In this document: positions 10,047 through 19,051 of the stretch, piece by piece
How positions within the stretch are numbered: the stretch's first letter is position 1
Layout of the letters: each line of letters opens with the position of its first letter
NCBI GenBank assembly: GCA_017440575.1
Contig: JAFSGY010000048.1
Location: forward strand, 1-41,076
DNA from: Lachnospiraceae bacterium
Lineage (GTDB): Bacteria; Bacillota; Clostridia; Lachnospirales; Lachnospiraceae
Length of the DNA stretch: 41,076 bases
Direction of reading: 5' to 3'
Position numbers and translations under genes: made by a program
The notes under the pieces: generated by a model
Seen by the model: the letters and a program-made list of their open reading frames with translations, nothing else
Told to the model about the DNA's origin: nothing
Databases searched by the model: none

Positions 10047-11039
10047 TCACAAAACATCCGCAAAATGTACCTTCAGCCTTCTGAATATCAAAGCTCCGAT
10101 TCCAAAGAATACTACCGTTACAATCCAGAAATACATCGTAGAATAAAAATCCTGCCAGAACCACGTCTTTTCAAACATCGCACTGCGGAAACCATTTACA
10201 ATATAATACATCGGATTAATCTTCAAAACAAACTGCATAATCGGCGGAACCGTATTCAAATCCCACAAAATCGGTGTTGCCCACATACCAATCTGCAAAC
10301 CGATATTGATAATCTGAGCCAAATCCCTGAAAAACAACACCACTGCGCAAGTCGAATAAACCAGTGCCAATACAAATAAAAATAGACAAAGGCTATAATA
10401 TGGCAGCTGTAACAGATAAAGATCCGGTGCATATCCCATACAAAAATATACAACCAGCATAAAGCATACAAAAAAGATATGCACAAAAGAAGCAGATATA
10501 ATCTTTATAATAGGTATCACACTAATCTTAAAAACAACCTTTTTTACAAGATAACTGTATTCCAGTAAAGCCATGGTTCCTCCTGTAATCGCCTCAGAGA
10601 AGAAAAACCAAGGTACAAGCCCTGCAGTCAACCATATTACATACGGAATCTCTATTGTCCCTGCCAAGGCCTCTGCTCTGGCTCCCATGACATAATCAAA
10701 TACAAACCAATACACAACAACTGTAATAACCGGCTGCACAAATGCCCACACCTTGCCAAGATAAGAACCTGCAAAACGATTCTTGAAATCATTCTTGGCA
10801 AGCTTCCAGATTAATTTTCTTGAATCCCACAGCTCTACCGGCAATGAAACCAATCTGTCATAGAAGCGATAGAATACAGCCATACCAGCCACAATAATCA
10901 CGCATGCAATAACTTTTTTTATCATTTCTTCCTGTTGGTCTGCAAGGGGATTATGATGCACCACGATAATAACTATCGCTATTAATGCTACAAGCCCCGC
11001 CAACAGCTTTATTGTTCTTTTGGATAATCCCTTTTTCAT
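10047..11039 (-). CDS. wzm: ABC transporter permease for polysaccharide export (Wzm)
   Basis: A 330-residue polytopic protein of the ABC-2 type export permease family. The core (about 85-325) begins with LIWKLAKNDFKNRFAGSYLG, the amphipathic segment typical of Wzm/TagG proteins, and continues with six hydrophobic segments. An additional N-terminal part of about 80 residues holds two predicted membrane helices (12-27 and 42-57), which lengthens it relative to the usual 260-280 residues. It forms the channel with the ATPase encoded next. The ATG at 11039 has AAAGG nine bases upstream and follows rfbC after 16 bases. Confidence 0.9.
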   Translation of the reverse strand: MKKGLSKRTIKLLAGLVALIAIVIIVVHHNPLADQQEEMIKKVIACVIIVAGMAVFYRFYDRLVSLPVELWDSRKLIWKLAKNDFKNRFAGSYLGKVWAFVQPVITVVVYWFVFDYVMGARAEALAGTIEIPYVIWLTAGLVPWFFFSEAITGGTMALLEYSYLVKKVVFKISVIPIIKIISASFVHIFFVCFMLVVYFCMGYAPDLYLLQLPYYSLCLFLFVLALVYSTCAVVLFFRDLAQIINIGLQIGMWATPILWDLNTVPPIMQFVLKINPMYYIVNGFRSAMFEKTWFWQDFYSTMYFWIVTVVFFGIGALIFRRLKVHFADVL

Positions 11040-11055
11040 TTAATGATACCTTTTT

Positions 11056-11613
11056 CTATCTTTTAAATTCTTTGATACCGCCCCATTTGGTATCCTTCTC
11101 AGAAAGTGTAAGCTCCATTCCCTCCGGAATAGGCCATTCTACACCAATATCAGGGTCATTCCAAAGAAGTCCGCCCTCATCGTTTGGATGATAGAAATCA
11201 GTACATTTATAGCAGAATTCTGCATAATCGGATAATACCAGAAAACCGTGTGCAAAATTCTTTGGGATAAAGAACTGCTTCTTGTTCTCTTCTGATAAAA
11301 GCACACCATACCACTGTCCAAAGGTCTTAGATCCTTCTCGTAAATCAACAGCAACATCGTATACCTCACCTTTAATTACGCGAACCAGCTTGTCCTGCGG
11401 AAACTCCTTCTGGAAATGTAGTCCTCTCAGTACACCTTTTTTGGAAGCTGACTGATTATCCTGCACAAATACTTCCGGAATACCCGCCTCCTTAAAGTCG
11501 TTATAATTATAGGTTTCCATGAAATATCCTCTATTATCCCCAAAAACGCTAGGAGTAATAATCTTCAATCCTTCTATTTCACATGTTTCAACTGTAATCT
11601 TTCCCATGCCCAT
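11056..11613 (-). CDS. rfbC: dTDP-4-dehydrorhamnose 3,5-epimerase
   Basis: A 185-residue cupin enzyme, the normal length for RmlC. FGDNRGYFMETYN, VQDNQSASKKGVLRGLHFQ (with the catalytic histidine in GLHFQ) and FIPKNFAHGFLVLSD are all classic RmlC segments. It double-epimerises dTDP-4-keto-6-deoxyglucose, the third step from glucose-1-phosphate to dTDP-L-rhamnose. Two in-frame ATGs lie at the start (11613 and 11607); GGAAGG is three and nine bases before them respectively, so the second may be the one used. It sits between a GH25 gene and wzm. Confidence 0.95.
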   Translation of the reverse strand: MGMGKITVETCEIEGLKIITPSVFGDNRGYFMETYNYNDFKEAGIPEVFVQDNQSASKKGVLRGLHFQKEFPQDKLVRVIKGEVYDVAVDLREGSKTFGQWYGVLLSEENKKQFFIPKNFAHGFLVLSDYAEFCYKCTDFYHPNDEGGLLWNDPDIGVEWPIPEGMELTLSEKDTKWGGIKEFKR

Positions 11614-11673
11614 TTTCCTTCCTTAACTATCTCATTCATTTATCGTTACGTACAAATTTACTATTTCTCTTCA

Positions 11674-12981
11674 TTAATATCCGAGATAACTGACATTTAA
11701 ATCAACATATCCCTCAATTCCTGCAACAGCTCCCTTAGAGGTATACTGCCACATATCATAACGATTCTCATACAACGGAGTATCTCTATACTCCGCAAGC
11801 CATATTGTATAATCTTCCAATTGCTCTGCGTGAACCTTATTATAATAATACCATCTTCCGGAATATACGCCCGGTGTATAGCCCTCATTTTTAATTGTCT
11901 TACAGAAATACTTACATACCAAAGTTCTGGTATCTGCATCAATCTGATCCGCTCTTGCCGTTCCACCGCCGCCTTCTGTATCGATAAAGATTGGATAATC
12001 AATTTCTTCACCGTCTAACAGCTCCAGTACCATGGAAGCCTCTTCCACCGCTTCTACTGCATTAATTGCTTGTGAAAAGAAATAAATACCAACCTTAATG
12101 CCAGCCTTTTTTGCGCCCTCAAGATTTGCTCTGAAATACGGATCCTCTACAAGAGCACCTGTCTGCATACCTCGATAGCCACAACGAATAATTGCAAATT
12201 CTACACCTTCAGCTGCTACCACATCCCAGTCAATCTCTTTTTGATATTTAGAAACATCAATACCAAGAGAAACTGCATTCTCAAGGCTCTCAACATCCAT
12301 AAGTGTTGTATGCTGTGTATCGTCTTCATCTTCTTCACTGATTTCTTTCTGCTTTACATCCTCTACAGATGCATCAATCTCTGCCTCTGAACGAATGAGA
12401 TAAGATATATCCTCAATTGCTGTATAAGATACGATTGCTTTAACTCGTGCCGTCAGAGGCTCCTTCGGAACCTCAAAGCCCTCCATCTCATACATAGATA
12501 TCTCATACTCTCCCGGCTTTAAGTCTGACACATAGATAATTCCATTTCTATCCAAGTCTTTATAGGTTCCAACATTTACAACTTCCAGTAAAAAATCCTG
12601 ACCTGCTATCGCTTTACCTGAATCATCTACTATCTTAATTCGCAAATCCTTTTCTACCGATGTTGCAAGCAGAGTAACCTTAGGAGTCTGCGTATCTTTC
12701 TCCGATACCTCCGTCTCCCCAGTCTCATCCTTTTCTACATAGCCCTTATCTCCATGGTCAAAAAAAGCTTCATCCTTCATAAAGGCCGAAAGGTTTGCAC
12801 CCTTTACCATGCCATCTGTTTCCAGCTCCACAGCTGTTTCTTCTTTTACACTCTGTACCGTTCCTGACGTTTTCTGAGTCTCCGCTAGTTTATCCTGATT
12901 CATGAATACCACTACAACACCAATCAACAGGATTACACTCATCATGCCTAAAACCGTAAGTCGTCTCATCTTAGAGTCCAT
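11674..12981 (-). CDS. Membrane-anchored GH25 lysozyme-type cell-wall hydrolase
   Basis: A 435-residue protein. One N-terminal hydrophobic helix (about 10-28) preceded by basic residues makes it a type II membrane protein. A serine/threonine/glutamate-rich stalk leads to a beta-rich module beginning [14 protein letters not shown] (about 115-200), then a second acidic linker and a C-terminal GH25 barrel with [11 protein letters not shown] and the catalytic FIDTEG pair. GH25 enzymes cleave the MurNAc-GlcNAc bond of peptidoglycan. The ATG at 12981 is chosen because GAGGT lies five bases upstream; it overlaps rfbA by 11 bases, so both are co-translated. Possible role: opening the wall for insertion of the exported polymer. 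Confidence 0.87.
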   Translation of the reverse strand: MDSKMRRLTVLGMMSVILLIGVVVVFMNQDKLAETQKTSGTVQSVKEETAVELETDGMVKGANLSAFMKDEAFFDHGDKGYVEKDETGETEVSEKDTQTPKVTLLATSVEKDLRIKIVDDSGKAIAGQDFLLEVVNVGTYKDLDRNGIIYVSDLKPGEYEISMYEMEGFEVPKEPLTARVKAIVSYTAIEDISYLIRSEAEIDASVEDVKQKEISEEDEDDTQHTTLMDVESLENAVSLGIDVSKYQKEIDWDVVAAEGVEFAIIRCGYRGMQTGALVEDPYFRANLEGAKKAGIKVGIYFFSQAINAVEAVEEASMVLELLDGEEIDYPIFIDTEGGGGTARADQIDADTRTLVCKYFCKTIKNEGYTPGVYSGRWYYYNKVHAEQLEDYTIWLAEYRDTPLYENRYDMWQYTSKGAVAGIEGYVDLNVSYLGY

Positions 12982-13849
12982 TTGCAACCTCTACCAAGTA
13001 TTTACCATATTCTGTCTTCATCAAAGGTTCTGCAAGTTTCAATAACTGTTCCTTATCAATAAAGCCTCTCTTATAAGCTATTTCTTCAATACATGATACA
13101 TATAAGCCCTGTCTCTTCTGAATCGCAGATACAAAGTCAGCTGCCGCAAGAAGCATATCATGATTACCTGTGTCAAGCCAAGCGAAGCCTCTTCCCAGTG
13201 TCTCAACGTTCAAGGTTCCGCGCTGTAAATATTCATTATTTACACTCGTAATCTCAATCTCACCACGTGCTGAAGGCTTTACATTCTTAGCTATCTCTAC
13301 AACATCATTATCATAGAAATATAAACCAGGTACTGCATAATTTGACTTTGGATTTGCAGGTTTTTCTTCAATGGAAAGAGCCTTACCATTCTCATCAAAC
13401 TCTACTACACCATACTCTCTCGGATCTCTTACATAATATCCAAAAATCGTTGCACCCTTCTGTGTCTCTGTTCTCTCTGCCGCACTACGAAGAACCTTAG
13501 AAAAGCTCTGACCATAGAAAATATTATCTCCAAGAACAAGCGCAACGGCATCCGTCCCGATAAATTTTTCTCCAATGATAAAAGCATCTGCCAACCCTCT
13601 TGGCTCTTCCTGAATCGCATATTCAAAGCGCATACCAAGCTGTGAACCATCACCTAATAGCTCCTTGAATACCGGTAAATCTCTTGGAGTCGAAATAACT
13701 AATACTTCTCTGATTCCTGCCAACATCAAGGTAGATAACGGATAATAAATCATCGGCTTATCATACACTGGCATAATCTGTTTTGAAATCGCTTTGGTAA
13801 GCGGATATAATCTAGTTCCTGAACCACCTGCTAATATAATTCCCTTCAT
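12971..13849 (-). CDS. rfbA: Glucose-1-phosphate thymidylyltransferase
   Basis: A 292-residue nucleotidyltransferase of typical RmlA length. The N-terminal [17 protein letters not shown] carries the glycine-rich nucleotide loop and the active-site Arg and Lys; VLGDNIFYG is the metal-binding aspartate segment; [11 protein letters not shown] is conserved near the C-terminus. It makes dTDP-glucose from dTTP and glucose-1-phosphate, the entry step of the rhamnose pathway. AAAGGAG precedes the ATG. It is separated from rfbB by an unusual 195-base repeat-rich gap and overlaps the GH25 gene that follows. Confidence 0.96.
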   Translation of the reverse strand: MKGIILAGGSGTRLYPLTKAISKQIMPVYDKPMIYYPLSTLMLAGIREVLVISTPRDLPVFKELLGDGSQLGMRFEYAIQEEPRGLADAFIIGEKFIGTDAVALVLGDNIFYGQSFSKVLRSAAERTETQKGATIFGYYVRDPREYGVVEFDENGKALSIEEKPANPKSNYAVPGLYFYDNDVVEIAKNVKPSARGEIEITSVNNEYLQRGTLNVETLGRGFAWLDTGNHDMLLAAADFVSAIQKRQGLYVSCIEEIAYKRGFIDKEQLLKLAEPLMKTEYGKYLVEVANGL

Positions 13850-14044
13850 AAAAAGCTCCTTTTCTCACTCATTTTGCTAACTCACTCTGCTAACACCACT
13901 TCACATGCAAGCATACTCAGTGATGCGCATTCGTCAAATGACTTCTCATGCAAGCATGGAATCCGCTTGACTCATTGCTAACACCAAATGGGAACGGCTT
14001 TGCCTTCCTCCCAAGGCAACGACGTCCCCAATGCGGTGTCACGT
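13850..14044. repeat. Repeat-rich structured spacer between rfbB and rfbA
   Basis: This is by far the longest gap inside the operon and holds no credible ORF. Short direct repeats are visible: CTCA(n)TGCTAA near 13868, 13881 and 13971, the last two continuing as CACCA, and CATGCAAGCAT near 13904 and 13948. Positions 13981-14039 form a long imperfect hairpin whose outer arms are ACACCAAATGGGAACG and CGTCCCCAATGCGGTGT and whose inner arms are TTGCCTT and AAGGCAA. No T-run follows, so a simple terminator is unlikely. It may be a small interspersed palindromic element or an RNA processing signal. Confidence 0.6.
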
Positions 14045-15121
14045 TTATTTATACATTTCAGCATAGTACTTCTGGTAGTCACCACTTGTTACGTGTTCCA
14101 TCCAATCCTCATGCTCGAAGTACCACTTAATCGTTCTCTTAATACCTTCTTTGAACATTGTCTCCGGCTCCCAGCCAATCTCAGCCTTAATCTTGTCCGG
14201 TGCAATCGCATATCTTCTGTCATGTCCCTTACGATCCTCAACGTAAGTAATCAAGTCCTTAGAAACTAATGCCTTTCTAGGATCTGCATCATCCAGCATC
14301 TCCTGCAAGGTTTCCAGAATAATCTCTATAATCTCAATGTTCTGCTTCTCATTATGTCCGCCAACATTATAGGTTTCAAAGAGTCTTCCCTGCTCCTGTA
14401 CCATATCAATTGCCTTAGCATGATCCTCTACATATAACCAGTCACGAACGTTCTTACCATCGCCGTATACCGGAAGCTTTTTGCCATGTAAAGCGTTATT
14501 AATAATCAATGGAATCAGTTTCTCCGGGAACTGATAAGGACCATAATTATTGGAACAGTTTGTAATATTTGCCGGGAACTTATAAGTATCCATATATGCC
14601 TTTACCAGCATATCAGAGGAAGCCTTACTTGCAGAATATGGACTATGAGGATCATATGGTGTTGTCTCATAGAAATATTCTCCCTCGTTCTCCAAGGAGC
14701 CATACACCTCATCTGTGGAAACATGAAGGAACTTCTTGCCTTCCTTAAAGCTTCCATCCGGCAATTCCCATGCTGCCTTTGCACAATTGAGCATAACAGC
14801 TGTACCAAGTACATTAGTCTGTACAAAAACCTCAGGATTACGGATACTTCTGTCAACATGACTTTCAGCCGCAAAGTGAACTACTCTGTCAATGTCATTC
14901 TCAGCAAAAATCTTTGCAATTGCCTCCTTATCCGTAATGTCTGCCTTTACAAATGTATAATTACTTCTATCCTCAATATCCTTAAGATTCTCAAGGTTGC
15001 CTGCATAGGTCAGAACATCTACATTAATGATTCTGATATCATCACCGTATTTCTTAAACATATAGTGAATATAGTTAGAACCAATAAATCCTGCGCCTCC
15101 AGTTACCAAATAAGTTTTCAT
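14045..15121 (-). CDS. rfbB: dTDP-glucose 4,6-dehydratase
   Basis: A 358-residue extended short-chain dehydrogenase. It starts MKTYLVTGGAGFIGSNYIHYM, giving the NAD-binding GxxGxxG; STDEVYGSL and SPYSASKASSD supply the active-site Thr-Asp-Glu and Tyr-x3-Lys; NNYGPYQFPEKLIPL is typical of RmlB. It converts dTDP-glucose to the 4-keto-6-deoxy sugar. The ATG at 15121 is preferred because GGAGG stands 11 bases before it; an ATG at 15139 would place that ribosome site inside the coding sequence. A promoter-like sequence directly upstream may give it independent expression. Confidence 0.96.
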   Translation of the reverse strand: MKTYLVTGGAGFIGSNYIHYMFKKYGDDIRIINVDVLTYAGNLENLKDIEDRSNYTFVKADITDKEAIAKIFAENDIDRVVHFAAESHVDRSIRNPEVFVQTNVLGTAVMLNCAKAAWELPDGSFKEGKKFLHVSTDEVYGSLENEGEYFYETTPYDPHSPYSASKASSDMLVKAYMDTYKFPANITNCSNNYGPYQFPEKLIPLIINNALHGKKLPVYGDGKNVRDWLYVEDHAKAIDMVQEQGRLFETYNVGGHNEKQNIEIIEIILETLQEMLDDADPRKALVSKDLITYVEDRKGHDRRYAIAPDKIKAEIGWEPETMFKEGIKRTIKWYFEHEDWMEHVTSGDYQKYYAEMYK

Positions 15122-15155
15122 TAGGACACTTACCTCCATTTTTTGTATTCATCTT

Positions 15156-15184
15156 ATCATAATCCGAAATCTGAAATATTGCAA
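15156..15184 (-). promoter_or_regulatory. Possible internal promoter ahead of rfbB
   Basis: TTGCAA (15184-15179) and TATGAT (15161-15156) on the minus strand are 17 bases apart, just after the stop codon of the large GH25 gene. The -10 matches at five of six positions, the -35 at four. It would let the rhamnose genes be expressed without the wall hydrolase. Confidence 0.4.
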
Positions 15185-15185
15185 G

Positions 15186-18100
15186 TTAATAACCTAAATA
15201 GCTCAGATTCAAATCAACATTTCCACTAATTCCGCTAATCTTACCCTTGCAGGAGTACTGCCACATATCATATCTTCCTGCATAAGTAGGCGCTGCCGAA
15301 TACTGCGCAAGCCAAATCTTATATCCGCCCAGCGTTCCCATATTCAGCTTATCCTCATACCAAGTCTTTGATGCATAGATTCCAGGCTTGTATCCTGCAT
15401 TCTGAACCGTCTGGCAGAACGCATTAACCACTGCAGTACGTGTTGCCTTGTCAATCTTATCTGCTCTGCCTCCGCTCGCCTCTGTATCAATGAATATCGG
15501 GTAGGCCAGATTATACCCCTGTGCGAGACTGACCGCCAACGAAGCCTCTTTTACCGCTTCCACCTCATTAATCGCCTGTGAGAACACGTAAATACCAACC
15601 TTCAGCCCTGCTGCCGTAGCTCCCTTGATATTGGTATGGAAGTTTGGATCTGTAATCAGCGCTCCTGTTGAGGAACCTCTATATGCACATCGTATAATCA
15701 CATAATCCACACCGGAACTCTTAACTGCATTCCAGTCAATCTTACCATTATGCTTAGAGACATCAATACCAAAGGTCGAACCATTAACATTGGTCTGAAT
15801 CGAGCCATCTGAACCAAAATTATAGGTTACCCCTTGAATAATCTGTGTGCCGGTTACAGCATTACCATTCTTATCATAATAATATGTCTTACCATTAATT
15901 GTCTGCCAACCTGTATATACATATTTTACTTCATTCATGATAAAGAATTCACTTGCTTTGAAATAATCTGCATAAACAGCTTCTACATACTTGCCTTCAC
16001 TGTTTTTAATATATACCTGTCTGCCATCCTTGTCCTTTAGACGTGTAGAAGTATCTGCAGTCGCATCACTGTTAATCGTAACAACACAGATTGCCGTAAT
16101 CTGTTTACCTGAACTGATATCCTTTTCCTTCGTGGTTGCTGTAATCTTAACCGTTCCTGCTCCCACTCCGGTTACTTTACCCTTTTCATCTACCTTTGCA
16201 ATCTTTTCATCTGCCGAAGCCCATGTAACACCCTGATCAGACAAATAATTCGTCACAGTAGGAACCAACGTCGTATTTCCTCCTACCGCAAGCCATACCT
16301 GTTCTCTATCCAATTTCAGACTTAATGCATCAGCAGCATTTATTGTCACCGAAGTTGTTGCCTTAATATCCAGTTCTTTACCGGAAGCATCCTTAATTCC
16401 CTTAATCTGACCTGTAATCGTGGCTGTTCCCTTCTTAACACCTGTAACAACACCCTTATCATCAACTGTTGCTATCGATGTATCAGAGCTTGACCATGTC
16501 ACCGCCGGGAAGTTTTGTGTGATTGTTTCCTTACTGCCATCATTCTTGGTATAAGTAAGCTTTGTCGGACTCACGGTAAGTGTTCTCTTCACACTGCATG
16601 CATCCGCCGATTTTGTAATCTCAAGCTGTCCAGCTGTAATAGAAATATTTTCTACCGTAACAACACACTCCGCACTAAAATAATCCGTCTTCTCACTTAC
16701 TTCTGTTTTTGCCCTTGCTGACATTACGGCTGTTTCCCCGGATGCGTCTCCCGTATTATCAGAGCCTGCTTCCGAAGACGAAGTTTCCTCTGTTGTTCCC
16801 TCTTCCGACTTTGTTTCTTCCGAAGATGGTTTTTCCGGTGTTGACTCTTCCGGTGTTGAAGCATCCGGTACTGATGACTCAGGCTCCTGTGGTATTTCTT
16901 CCACTATTTTAGTAGTAATCGTCTTTCGAATTACTGTATATGTAATGGTTGCTGTACCTGCTCCCTTTGCTGTTACCGTTCCATTTGATACCGTTGCTAC
17001 ATTTTCATTCGAAGACTTCCATTCTGTTGTAAACTGATATTCATTCTGTCCTTCTGTATAATCTGAATAGGTAGTTCCTTGTAAAGTCTCACTGCTTCCG
17101 GCATAGAGCTTCATAGTATTTTTATTCAAAGATACATTCAACGTATCAAATGCCATTCTTGAATGAGCTAATGACAACTGTGACGGATCAGGAATCGTAT
17201 TCTTATCAATCTTGGTATATCCTTCCGTTCCACTCGCTACCTGTTTTGATGATTCTACCCACTGCACTGTATCAGTCAGCTTTACTTCTTCTGTTACCGC
17301 ATCAGCCTTTACCTCAGTATCTTCAACCGCTACATTAACCTGTGATTCTGTCTTAACCTCATCCTGCACATTGATAACAACATATTCTACCTTATCCTTA
17401 ACTGTTACCTGCTGTGCCGTTGTCGGGAACTTATACTTATCCGTTGAAGTAATGACTGCATCGAACTTACCTGCCTTAATACTCGTGGCATAAATGATAC
17501 CATCTTTGTCATCATCTGTAACCACCAGCTTATTACCACTCGATTTATTTGTGAGGGTAACTTCAAAAGCTGTTCCTGTAATCAACGCTCCTGTTGTGGA
17601 ATCCGTAAAACGAATCTTCAAATCTCTCTCTACAGAAGTAAAGCTAACACTAACCCGCACCTCCTGCTGCTGTGAATCTGGCTCTTCTTCCACAGATTGA
17701 ATCACTTCTTCTGCCTCAATCTCTGTATCCTGCTGTGCAACAATACCTGCATCTGCCATCGCAAGCAAGCCACTTTCGCCGACTATGCCCACACTACTCA
17801 ATTCTGTTCCCACAGGTACAATCGCCTGAATCTGCTCTTCAATCTTATTAGAAGCACTTATCATGCCAAAAGTTATAACCGCTGCTACCAGAACACCAAC
17901 ACCAGTCAACGCAACAATCGCATCAAACGCAGTGAGATTGCTAACAAACTCCTTAACACGTTCCCAGAAGGTTAATGGCACATATTCGTCCTCATAGTAT
18001 TCCTCTTCATCATATTCATAAGCCTGTGTCTGATACCCTTCATATCCTGTATCAAACCCCTCTTCATTATCATACTCTGCATAGAGATATTCTTCCTCCG

Positions 18101-18596
18101 AGTCAGCATAATCGCCTTCGTAATATTCCTCCGAATCATCATATTCCTCTGATTCATAATACTCGTCTGACTCATAATACGCTTCTTCCTCGTAATACTC
18201 GTCTGCTTCATTATACTCTTCTTCCTCGTAATACTCGTCTGCTTCATTATGCATTTCTTCGCCGTAATACTCATCCGCTTCATTATAGTCATCGGCATAA
18301 TAAGACTCATCTTCTGCATAGTCCTGTTGTTCCTCATATGCCTCATCGGCATAGGACTCGTCATACCCCTCTGACTCATAATACTCGTCTTCATAATATT
18401 CTTCAGATTCCGCATACTCATCTACAGCATAATTTCCATCCTCATAATAAGCGCCATCTTCATCCTCACTATAGTATTCCGAATCATATTCTTCCTCATC
18501 ATACTCTTCATAATATTCTTCTGTATATTTATCCGCTTTTTTCACTGGTTTTCTCTTATTTGTACCAAACAGACCGTAACCCTTTTTCTTTTTCAT
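15186..18596 (-). CDS. Large membrane-anchored GH25 hydrolase with Tyr-rich acidic cytoplasmic tail and Ig-like repeats
   Basis: A 1136-residue protein. Residues 1-23 are lysine-rich; 24-205 are almost only Glu, Asp, Tyr, Ser and Ala with no Lys or Arg and about 47 tyrosines, including a 12-residue NEADEYY unit repeated three times; one membrane helix spans about 223-247. Outside follow a beta-rich module (VERDLKIRFTDS) shared with the smaller GH25 protein, several Big_2-type Ig-like repeats (VATVSNGTVTAKGAGTATI and similar), a Ser/Thr/Glu/Pro linker, a WQTINGKTYYYDKNGNAVTG wall-binding-like repeat and a C-terminal GH25 domain (FGIDVSKHN, FIDTEA). The orientation is N-in. The ATG at 18596 is the first start after the stop of the preceding gene's body; its ribosome site is weak and a 15-codon ORF overlaps it. 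Confidence 0.85.
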   Translation of the reverse strand: MKKKKGYGLFGTNKRKPVKKADKYTEEYYEEYDEEEYDSEYYSEDEDGAYYEDGNYAVDEYAESEEYYEDEYYESEGYDESYADEAYEEQQDYAEDESYYADDYNEADEYYGEEMHNEADEYYEEEEYNEADEYYEEEAYYESDEYYESEEYDDSEEYYEGDYADSEEEYLYAEYDNEEGFDTGYEGYQTQAYEYDEEEYYEDEYVPLTFWERVKEFVSNLTAFDAIVALTGVGVLVAAVITFGMISASNKIEEQIQAIVPVGTELSSVGIVGESGLLAMADAGIVAQQDTEIEAEEVIQSVEEEPDSQQQEVRVSVSFTSVERDLKIRFTDSTTGALITGTAFEVTLTNKSSGNKLVVTDDDKDGIIYATSIKAGKFDAVITSTDKYKFPTTAQQVTVKDKVEYVVINVQDEVKTESQVNVAVEDTEVKADAVTEEVKLTDTVQWVESSKQVASGTEGYTKIDKNTIPDPSQLSLAHSRMAFDTLNVSLNKNTMKLYAGSSETLQGTTYSDYTEGQNEYQFTTEWKSSNENVATVSNGTVTAKGAGTATITYTVIRKTITTKIVEEIPQEPESSVPDASTPEESTPEKPSSEETKSEEGTTEETSSSEAGSDNTGDASGETAVMSARAKTEVSEKTDYFSAECVVTVENISITAGQLEITKSADACSVKRTLTVSPTKLTYTKNDGSKETITQNFPAVTWSSSDTSIATVDDKGVVTGVKKGTATITGQIKGIKDASGKELDIKATTSVTINAADALSLKLDREQVWLAVGGNTTLVPTVTNYLSDQGVTWASADEKIAKVDEKGKVTGVGAGTVKITATTKEKDISSGKQITAICVVTINSDATADTSTRLKDKDGRQVYIKNSEGKYVEAVYADYFKASEFFIMNEVKYVYTGWQTINGKTYYYDKNGNAVTGTQIIQGVTYNFGSDGSIQTNVNGSTFGIDVSKHNGKIDWNAVKSSGVDYVIIRCAYRGSSTGALITDPNFHTNIKGATAAGLKVGIYVFSQAINEVEAVKEASLAVSLAQGYNLAYPIFIDTEASGGRADKIDKATRTAVVNAFCQTVQNAGYKPGIYASKTWYEDKLNMGTLGGYKIWLAQYSAAPTYAGRYDMWQYSCKGKISGISGNVDLNLSYLGY
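18177..18284 (-). repeat. Coding tandem repeat, 36-base unit, three copies
   Basis: Residues 105-140 of the large GH25 protein are three successive 12-residue units starting NEADEYY. The DNA is also near-identical between copies (recurring TAATACTCGTCTGCTTCATTAT on the plus strand), so the copy number may vary between strains through slippage. Confidence 0.7.
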
Positions 18597-18712
18597 CTTT
18601 CTATCATTTTTCTGCTCAAATCCACTGTTTTCGAGCTCATTCCTCCTATAACGACATCTTAACAAGTATACCAAAGTTACATAGACTACACAACAATCTT
18701 TTTCAAGAATAA

Positions 18713-19051
18713 TTATGAATAAAATACCATAATTCCCATCATTATACATAAGATGCCTACTATTTTACGTATCGAAAGCTTCTCCCCAAACACAAGCCAG
18801 CTAAGTACCGGTACAAACACATTCCCCAGTGCCTCAATTACCGGTCCATTTTTAAAATCTACACCGCTGTATGCATAAACACTCATAAGCATAGATAAAA
18901 ACAACATTCCATAGCCGCCTATTACCCATGGGTTCAAATATTCCTTAAGTACCGAATCATATTTCTGAAAGGTACTCTTTTTTAGTAAAACCTGAGAAAC
19001 AGACGCGATACTTACCGAAATCAACATACACAATAAATAATGATTACTCAT
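18713..19051 (-). CDS. Small EamA/SMR-type membrane protein, second half of a pair
   Basis: A 112-residue protein with four predicted membrane helices, the size of small multidrug resistance proteins. The end, VFVPVLSWLVFGEKLSIRKIVGILCIMMGIMVFYS, is the typical EamA closing helix pair. The ATG at 19051 has GGGAGG nine bases upstream and overlaps the stop of the preceding gene by eight bases. Such coupled small pairs (for example ArnE/ArnF) work as heterodimers and can flip lipid-linked sugars. Here it stands first in a polysaccharide operon, so a flippase-type role is plausible but unproven. Confidence 0.75.
   Translation of the reverse strand: MSNHYLLCMLISVSIASVSQVLLKKSTFQKYDSVLKEYLNPWVIGGYGMLFLSMLMSVYAYSGVDFKNGPVIEALGNVFVPVLSWLVFGEKLSIRKIVGILCIMMGIMVFYS

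Noticed and set aside
18177-18284. CRISPR-like repeats
   Set aside because: The repeats are directly adjacent, have no spacers and are in frame within a coding sequence.
17972-18421. Minus-strand Met/Arg-rich ORF
   Set aside because: Alternative frame of the same low-complexity coding region, without a ribosome site or family resemblance.
17975-18712. Long plus-strand ORF, very rich in His, Leu, Pro and Asn
   Set aside because: It is the antisense reading of the Glu/Tyr-rich tail; composition follows directly from the GAA/TAT codons on the other strand and there is no ribosome site.
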